DNA of 35,950 nucleotides, from contig JAOXYB010017408.1 in assembly GCA_028565635.1 (NCBI GenBank), forward strand, positions 1 through 35,950, given 5' to 3'. Origin of the DNA: Phoronis ovalis (lineage: Eukaryota > Phoronida > Phoronidae). Positions 24,001 to 33,000 of the stretch are shown here, one piece after another. The notes under the pieces were generated by a model. That model searched no databases. It was not told where the DNA came from and worked only from the letters and a program-made list of their open reading frames with translations. A program made the position numbers and the translations under genes. Every line of letters begins with the position of its first letter. Within the stretch, counting starts at the first letter, position 1.

Positions 24001-27000
24001 TTAATTCAGTATGTGACTAAAATTCATCTGATTGCAATGACCTATTTGATAAGAAGTGGAACAGTAACATAGAGGTTGTTTTCTAGATCCATTTTATACC
24101 AACCAATGAAAATGAAGAACCTATCGGTATCGCTGATGGGCGTGATACCATGGATGGAACTAAGACACTGTTGGTGATCAATGGCCTGCATCCAGACACA
24201 TATTACCAGTTCCAGGTTGTGGCTTACACGCGGAAAGGAGATGGTGATCGCAGTCGAGAGAAGACAGTAAAAACTAAAGGAGCTGGTGAGTTTTTAACTT
24301 GTGAATAAACTCTATTAAAGCCAGTCAAACTATGTTATTGCTATAATGTAGTAATACATAGAAGACAAGTACTTGTCTGGTTTATTTTTTAATTTTGGAC
24401 AATGTTTAATATGTGTAAAAAGGAATGAGCAGATCACTGTCTGTGAATATGAATAATTTGTCGCTAATGCTGCAAAGCTTACTAAAATTTGTTATAGAAA
24501 AATATAAGTTCCAAAGCCATGTGGCTTTTAAATAAATAACGGTTAATTGGTTGAAAACAAATACATTGCAGTATTTACAATGTTATGGCAGCTTCCATAC
24601 TGGTGCCATAATTCAATGTCTTGGCATGTTGTTTCGTGTTGTATTCTTTCACCACCATGCATCAAGGAAAGAGTTTTTCTTTCTACGAGATTGATTTTCT
24701 TGTAGTACCTACTGCACCTCGTAACTTGAGGTTGCGGTTGATCGAAGAGCATCCTCCCACCGTCGAAGCAACATGGAATAGGCCTCGTTCTACTTTCGGT
24801 GATTTGGTAGAATATCGTTTGCGATATGGACCACGTGGTGGCCCATACCAAGTAGCAATTAAGATTGGAGATAGATTTACCCACATTGCAAGATCCCTCG
24901 GTAAGTATAAGTACAATTTGTGTTCCATTTCACCAAGTGTTTTGCTTACTCAATAAACGTTTGTAACAGAATTTATACCACACATCCCTTGGTTCTTTTT
25001 ATCAGCTTCCTATTTATTGCCACAGCACTTCACAGCTCAAATTGATTGTCATATTATTATATTCCAGTTCGTGGTACTGATTATGAGTTTTTGGTGTCTG
25101 CAAAGAATGAAGTTGATTTCGGGGTAGAAGCAATAGCCAGCATCAAAACACCAGATGGAGGTAAAAACAGAATCGAGTGCCACTGGCAAATCGAATACAC
25201 CCAAACAAATTACAAATGGTTATATGTATTACTAATAAAAATGCGTATTTGTTTAATCAATTAGTAATTTATAAAATATTAAATATTTGGTAGGGGGTGG
25301 GCTTGTAAAATGTACTTTTCCTGTTGTATTATAAAACTGGCACAGTCTTATGCAATATATTTTAAACACCACTGTGACATTTTAAGTTTAAATATTCTCA
25401 TTGTGCAATTTAGTTCCCCTTGGTGCCCCAGTAAACTTCACTGCGAGTGCCATCACACCTACCAGTGTTCGACTGTCTTACGATCCTCCCGAGCCAGAAC
25501 TTCGTAATGGTGAGATTATAAAGTATGAAATTGTCTACTATGAACGATCAAATCCAATTGATGAATCGACGCTGAATGTAACAGAACAAGTGACTGGTGT
25601 GAATGGATTGGAAATGAATACAGATTATATATTCAAGATTAAAGCTTACACTTCTAAAGGAGCTGGCCCTTGGAGTAACGGATTACCCTTTAGGACATTT
25701 GCTATAGGTAAGTTTCTCCTTGATGAGAACAGTTCGGTGAAGGAAGTTAAGTCATTTACTGAACAACACATCACACATGAGTAACTGGAATGACTATAAT
25801 TTACTTTGTTAAACAAAATAGAACTACGCAGATTAAAGATTTATGAAAACCTTTTAATTTAACTTTTGTGGGCTGTTCAAATTATACAGAAAGTGATGTA
25901 TTAGGTGTGGTTAATTGCAGTTTTGGTTAGAAAAAAAACACAAATGTTGTCTGTATAATTTGCATCAGTTTTTACTCTTTCTTCTTGCATACTTAGCATG
26001 ACTCTCAAAATTGTTGTTTTGCACCGTGCTGTGTATAACTTTATGTTCAGACCTTGAATATGAGGTAACACAGTACTGGTAGAATAATAATGAGCGTTGC
26101 CATTACAAGTATGAGGAAGGGAGGTATGAAATAATACAAGAGTTATGTGCTTTCTGCAGCTGCACCGAAACCAAACAATGTTCAAGCTCGGCGACGCTCT
26201 GGCTCCATTGTCGAGGTATCATGGGAACAGCCTGTCTACCCTGTGATTGGCTACAGAGTTTATTACAGCAAGATCGATATTCCGGACATGAGCCGTTGGA
26301 GTACTAAAGAGATTTTTACTCCCAACACTGTTACTACTATTGATGGGTTGGATCCGTATCTTGATTACATTGTACGTGTTCAAGCAAAGGGCGCAGATCG
26401 TAGATATGGAGAGTTATCTGACAAAGCTATAACTACTGTCATTCCATCAGGTGGGTTAGGGTTTGCAAGCCAGTAGTTTTCTTTTGTATGTTCACCGACT
26501 TAGTATAAATACCCCTGTAGTAGGAAGCTTTTACATAACTTGTATGACGTCATCAATCTCAACATTCGAGAACTTATCTGACAAATATCATGTTCTGCTG
26601 CATCAAAACATGGTTCCTCTGGCAGTAAGAATATACGAAACAACAGGAAGCAATTATTAAGATGGAAAGTCGATGCAATTAATATCCTGAGCTAGCCTTG
26701 ATGTTTCATTGTAGATACTTTTGTCATACTATTTGTTTGAAAATTCAAGTCTGTTTGTACTTTCAGTTTCATAGCTATTTCAAACTTCTTAAAACTTTGA
26801 CAAAACTCTTTACTAACAGTAACCAGAGCTCATTTGCAAGTATTGAGTATAAGATTTGTGAGTGCATGAGAATTGTACCATGCTTGAGCATGTCTTTGCA
26901 ACGTTATTTTGCAGAAATGCCTGATGTGGTTAGAGAATTCTTAGCACCAACCTCAGGTACCCGCAAAAATTCTATTCAACTTAAATGGGAATCCCCCAGA

Positions 27001-30000
27001 AAAGAAGGAGCTACACAATACAAGGTAACCCTCGTTCCCCAATCCTTGCCAGGTGGCTTTAATTTTTGCACCATAATGATTTTTGCCATATTTGAAAAAC
27101 TGGTAATTAAAATAAAGGACCACATTCACAACAGTGTAGTACCCTGTGTCACAAAAAAAGTGTCTTCCACAAGAGACAAAATGTCCGCAGTGACTGCTGA
27201 GTCAGTGTTATACGCATAAACTTTGTTCTTAACTTCAAAACTGTTTTGCAGATTATGTGGGAAGCACGCAGCAAACAGTACCGAAATAATAAAGGTCGAT
27301 TGGAGATTATCAATCTTCCTCGTGAGCAGCGAGAATTCCCTGCATCAACGAAGGAATTCCGTGTGCCTAATCTAATGCCACACACTCGCTACAACATCAG
27401 TATTGTTGCACATTTCCAGGATGGTCATCAGTCTGCACCGTTTAGCATGTCTGTCGAAACGGACGTTGGGGGTAAGTTGCAAGGTTATTAGCAAATCTAT
27501 TTGCTGCGCCACTGCTGAAATTAGAAATCCATCTAGTAGAGTTACCAAACAAGACGGTATGCGGTTAGCATAGTATTTATTCAGAAAATCAATCGATGGA
27601 TTGCGATTGTACCAAATACAATGGCAGCGTGTTGGATAATGTGGATGTGAACTTGGGATGAGCACTTAGTTCTTGTTTATACTCGTTAAAACTTCTTATC
27701 TACTAGTATCTTGAAGGTCAAGGTAATCTTACTGTATATGTTAGTTATGTTGTACCTATTTCATTTTAGCTCCACCAGATTTACAGCAACCCGATTATGT
27801 TGGTGTTAAAGATGGCAGCATCACAGTACGTCTCAATCGTGCTTCTGAAAAGTACGGTCCAATTAGCCATTACTGGTTGGTAGTTGTGCCCTCTCAGTAT
27901 GATACAGGCAAATCTCCGGATATGTTCCAGCTGTCTGATGTGAGTTTTGAATATTCTGATATTGTTGAAAATTGATGGTGCCCTTTATAGCTTGAAGGCT
28001 TAACTCTTGAGCAACACGAATTTGGTGAAATTTGAAAAAAATTTGATAAATATACATTTTGTGTTGTTCAATCTGTGATGTCTATATTTGTCCATGCAGC
28101 AGACTTGGCATACCCTGTCCCATGTAGTAGCATGTTCACATTAAGTTGTATCTTACTTTTTTGCAGATGTCTAATGTTGATGGCACGGAATATGATGGCA
28201 AGCCATACGTTGCAGCCAGATTTGATGGTAACAATATTCCACCAGAACTAGATCTTGGTGATGGCAACTTGTATGGTGGTTATTCGAATAGGGCTCTCGA
28301 TCCTTTCCAGAGTTACAAAGTGTTTGTTAGAGCTTTTTCCGTCAACAACGTAAGTGGACATTTTTTAAGCTTCAAGTGTTGAGTATTACATTTAACTGTC
28401 AAAGTGATATGACATTATATAGATGTGTAAAATATTGCTCATCTATAGATTATAGAAAGACATGTTGGGAACTAGGCTTCATAAAATAAACATGTATTTT
28501 GATTTTGTGTTTATTGAAGTAGAAACTTACTGCTCATTTATTTTTGATATTTAAATAAATGATCTATCTTATAGTAAAAGTGGTAGTATCACCTATAACT
28601 TATTTTACTTAAAAATCAACAAATCATGAATCAAAATTAGTACATATCATCTATATGTAGCAGTGTGTCACAGTGTACATGTCACTAACACTGTCAAACG
28701 TCTGCCTGCTGGTCTTTGTTACATCTTCTGCATTTGTTTCAATGCATATTGTGTATTGAACAGTTTTTTGACTGGAACAAGGATTTTACATAATCACCTA
28801 GTCTTGTCTGCTTCTTTTTCTAGGATCTCTTCTCTTCTAGTGATTTTTCGGCATCATTGGTTTTAGATGTACGTGATAACCCCAAAATATAATCATAGAT
28901 TTTCACCTTTTAACATATTTCATGTCATGCTTGTTAACTAGCATGTTTATGAGCCATAGGCATTATAGAGTCTTCTCATGGCTATTCCATCAATTGAGTT
29001 ACCCACTGTTGCCTACTTTATATAATACTTCTTACTATTCAATTTGCATTATTTGACTAAAAAAATCAGATAACAAAATTGTAGAAAAACAAATTATTTA
29101 GTGGATGTACTATACTATATTATACATCGCACCAACTTGAAAAATTTAAATATTATTACTATTTTTTTTATTTTGAAGATTTGTCATAATTTCTATAGAA
29201 TATATGCATGCTTGTTCTGTATGTTTACTATCTGGGGAGGTGACTGGAACAGCCATTCATGAGAAGATTGTATTTGACCATTTTTCCTGTTTGTGCAATT
29301 AAAAAGTAATATTTCCTGAAAATTAAATATTGCCCCAGGCTTTTTGAAAAATTCCATGTCGGACCTTGTTTACCTAAGCTTTTTATGTTTCCCGTAAAAC
29401 AAATTGCATTAACTTTATCGCATTGAACCATTTTTACCTTTTATTAATTGCACTGATCAGATATATCAAAGTAAATTATTTGCAAGTTCAAATGTCATGT
29501 TCTTCATTTTCTTGAACATTTGTTTTGATTCTGTACTAAAGTTGTGTTTTCTCTCTCTGTCACAGTTTGGCTCTTGATGCATAAAATATTTTTGAATACA
29601 CATACTTCTAATTTCATCACATATAATTGGAAAATTTTGCTTCTAATTACATATTTAAAATAAGACGGTCAAAATACAGGGAATTTTAAGAGCTGGCATT
29701 CAGCTCTTAAAATTTGATATTATCATCAGTGACTGGGTGACATTGAACTAGTGTCTCCTACACCAGAGGTTGCCACAGATGTTGAAGATGACGTAGCTTT
29801 CTAAATATGCTAGTGTTTGAAATTTATTTGCACTGAATGAGGATTCGTGAAGACAATAGCTCTATTTGCTGTTGAACTATGACTCAGGATCAACCATTTT
29901 ATATTTTACAGGATTTATTTACAACAAGCCCTTACACTGTCACGCTAACATTAAATGGTACATCTGATCCTGGAGGTAAAGATGAAGATCCAGTTGTTAC

Positions 30001-33000
30001 AAAGACCGATGGCAACAATTGGATCTGGATTGTGGGATTGGCCTGTGGTGTTGTTGTATTAATCGTCATCGTAATAGTGGTGATTGTAGTACTGAGGTAG
30101 GTCTACTTGTTAAATTCCTTTTTTATTCTCAATCTAATCTCCAAATAGGACTTTTTCTAATAGGGTATTTGCATGCTGTTAGGCAGTATATAATGTAAGA
30201 AATGAACCCAGTCAATCCCATCATTCGCAATAGGAAATACTATCATGCACAAGCGAAATGGTTACAGTTTCCACATTTGGCCACCAGGGATTGCTTCCAA
30301 CTTTATGTTTACCATCTCTAATTCAATGAAATAAAATTATTCACAGTCTATCATGTGTGAAATTTCTTTGTAATTTTAATTACCTTAGGTAGTTCAAATC
30401 AGTTAGTTATGGTTTTCTGGAGAAACGCATTGTAATAAATACAGTACAATTTTAAAACTTAACGACACAGTATTTATCTTTCTGGCTATTTATAATGCTT
30501 ACAATGTGGTTTAAGCTGTATAATTGCTCAATTTCCAAGCTTAAATTATACAATTTGTATGTGGTGTCAATTTAATTAAACTGTAATGTGCAAGTCAATA
30601 ATTTGCTTTCTTAATATAACTCTATATCTGATTATGGGCTGTGTTTATTATCACTGACACAAATTAGTTAACAGCAGCATTTTACTAGTAGTATGCAGAA
30701 ATAGCTCCTTCGTAGTTTCCTTGTCAACAACAAGAAAACAAAATGTGGAAAATATTTTTGTGAGAACATTTTCAAAAATTCATGTGAACTGTGCTATCCA
30801 TTTCATGGGGCATTTTGAGTTTCAACATATATTTGTGAAAATGGCATATATTATTCTCAGATATATGTGGCAATATACATTAGGGCTTGCATGTTATGGT
30901 AATAGAATTCGTAGTAATAGAAAATTTACTTTTGTTTTGTAGACGGAAATCGGGACGAAAGGAAAAAGCACCAGAACCAACTAAAGTGATTGGAGTTGAA
31001 GTTCCGCCACCACAACATCCCAGTGACCCTGTAGAAATGAGGCGACTCAAGTTCCAAACACCAGGTAGGTGCCAGCTGAAATGCATTAGTGAACTTAAGG
31101 GTACATATTCCGAAGGTGAGGATTCCTCTTTTCCCGAATATTAATAAATAGGATTGAAAATATAGCTGCAACGTTTTCTTATTCTTCTAAATGTTTTGTC
31201 TGAACGTTCAATTTTTACGTCTTTTGATAGAAAAAGTTTAAGTTAAGGAATGAGATTTGGGTATTAAATGTGTGAGTTACAAATTTAAATTTATCAAGGA
31301 AACGTAAATGTATCTGTGATACATCAAAATAGTTGCGTAGTTTCCCTGAAATAAAAAAGAATAGCAATTAAAGCTATTCGTTAGTTAGGTATTCAACTAC
31401 AGTAGAAAATGTAAGCAATAAATACCTGTGAAAGTAACATCACATACAACTTTAACATTGTGATATATATTTGTAATTAATTGGCCTCTAATTTTAAACA
31501 AACCTTTAGTATGTTATTTAAAACTGATATAGGAAAACTTTCATTCTCTCATATAGTTACAAAAATACAAGTTTTAGCAAACTTACAACTTCTTTGAATA
31601 GATATTATGGGTCTCTGTGGAGTAAGTTTTTGATTTATTAATGGAAATAATTGTCACATTTTATTGTTCAAATAAATGCATGAAAATTAAGAAAGCAAAA
31701 TAATTGCACAGCACCACATAACTGTTCTGTTAGAAACTGTTAGTTTCTGTTACTTTAATAACAGGAATACCACAAATACAGAATAATGAATCCGAAATCG
31801 GACCTTATTGGCAATGAGAAATTTTAATAAATATTCACTTTTTTAACTTTATCTGATTAGGATTGTGTAATGTGAGTTTTTGTGCATGGTCTTATCTTAA
31901 ATGATACTGCAGTTTCACTGACAAATGATGCAATTAAGATTAACTTTATGTGGTATCCATTTGCACATTGGAAAGATGTGCCCCCTCCTTTAGTTACTCA
32001 ATCATTATTGAATAGTATTTATTAGTAGTTACAGTAACTTGAGTTCAGCTGTAGTCATTTCACTTTTCAAAATGTTTACAGCAGATATGAATCAAACCTA
32101 GTTACTTATGTAGTTTCTCAATATAGAGACTCTGTCTAGGTTGCCACCTTCAATAATACGATATATTCATATAGATTAACTTGAAATGCCAATCTCTGTA
32201 CTAAAGCCTGCCTTGTATTAGAGTTATTAGTTTGAGTTAATGGATTTTTTGCTGCTTATTTTATCTGTCAGTTCCTTATGCAAAATGCTATCAGTGTTAG
32301 ATCTTGGTAATATTCTAGTTAGTGCTATACTTATGTGACGATTGGTTTATGATTAGGTATGATGAGCCACCCGCCGATTCCCATTACTCAACTGTCTGAT
32401 CACATAGACCATCTGAAGGCACAGGATAACCTCAAGTTCTCCCAAGAGTATGAATCGATCGAACCGGGTCAACAGTTCACATGGGATAATTCCAACCACG
32501 AAGTAAATAAACCGAAAAATCGATATGCCAATGTTATTGCCTATGACCACTCCAGAGTGATTTTACTGCCTGTGGATGGTATACCAGGAAGTGATTACAT
32601 CAATGCTAACTACATGGATGGCTATAGAAAGCAGAATGCCTATATTGCCACTCAGGTAAAGTGAAGCATTCTGTTGGTACATTTACAGTACATGTAGTTA
32701 TTCAGTTTATTTTCCTGTTATACAAGTAGCTGATTGGTTGAAATTGTGCTTGTAACAACTAACTATAATGGAATCCATACCAGCATGTCAGATTGGTGCA
32801 TAATTCAATATGGTAGGTGGTCCTAAGTAGCACCAATCCACATGTTATTCTTTGGTAGCAGCTGTTAGTGTAGCAATATTCTAAAGCACTGCAACTAAAA
32901 ATGTTGTTTATATTTCTTCTATTAAGTTATAAATATTTACACAAAATTCTTCAATTTCTAGGGTCCTCTTCCAGAAACATTTGCAGACTTTTGGAGAATG

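Noticed and set aside
24543-24884. 113-codon minus-strand open frame overlapping the FN3-6 exon
   Set aside because: It is the antisense shadow of a conserved exon.
28100-28123. 24-nt phase-0 microexon candidate (CCATGCAG|CAGACTTGG...CAT|GTAGTA) where vertebrates have the furin segment
   Set aside because: It would leave a 43-nt downstream intron, the donor is weak, and the peptide (QTWHTLSH) has no family resemblance.
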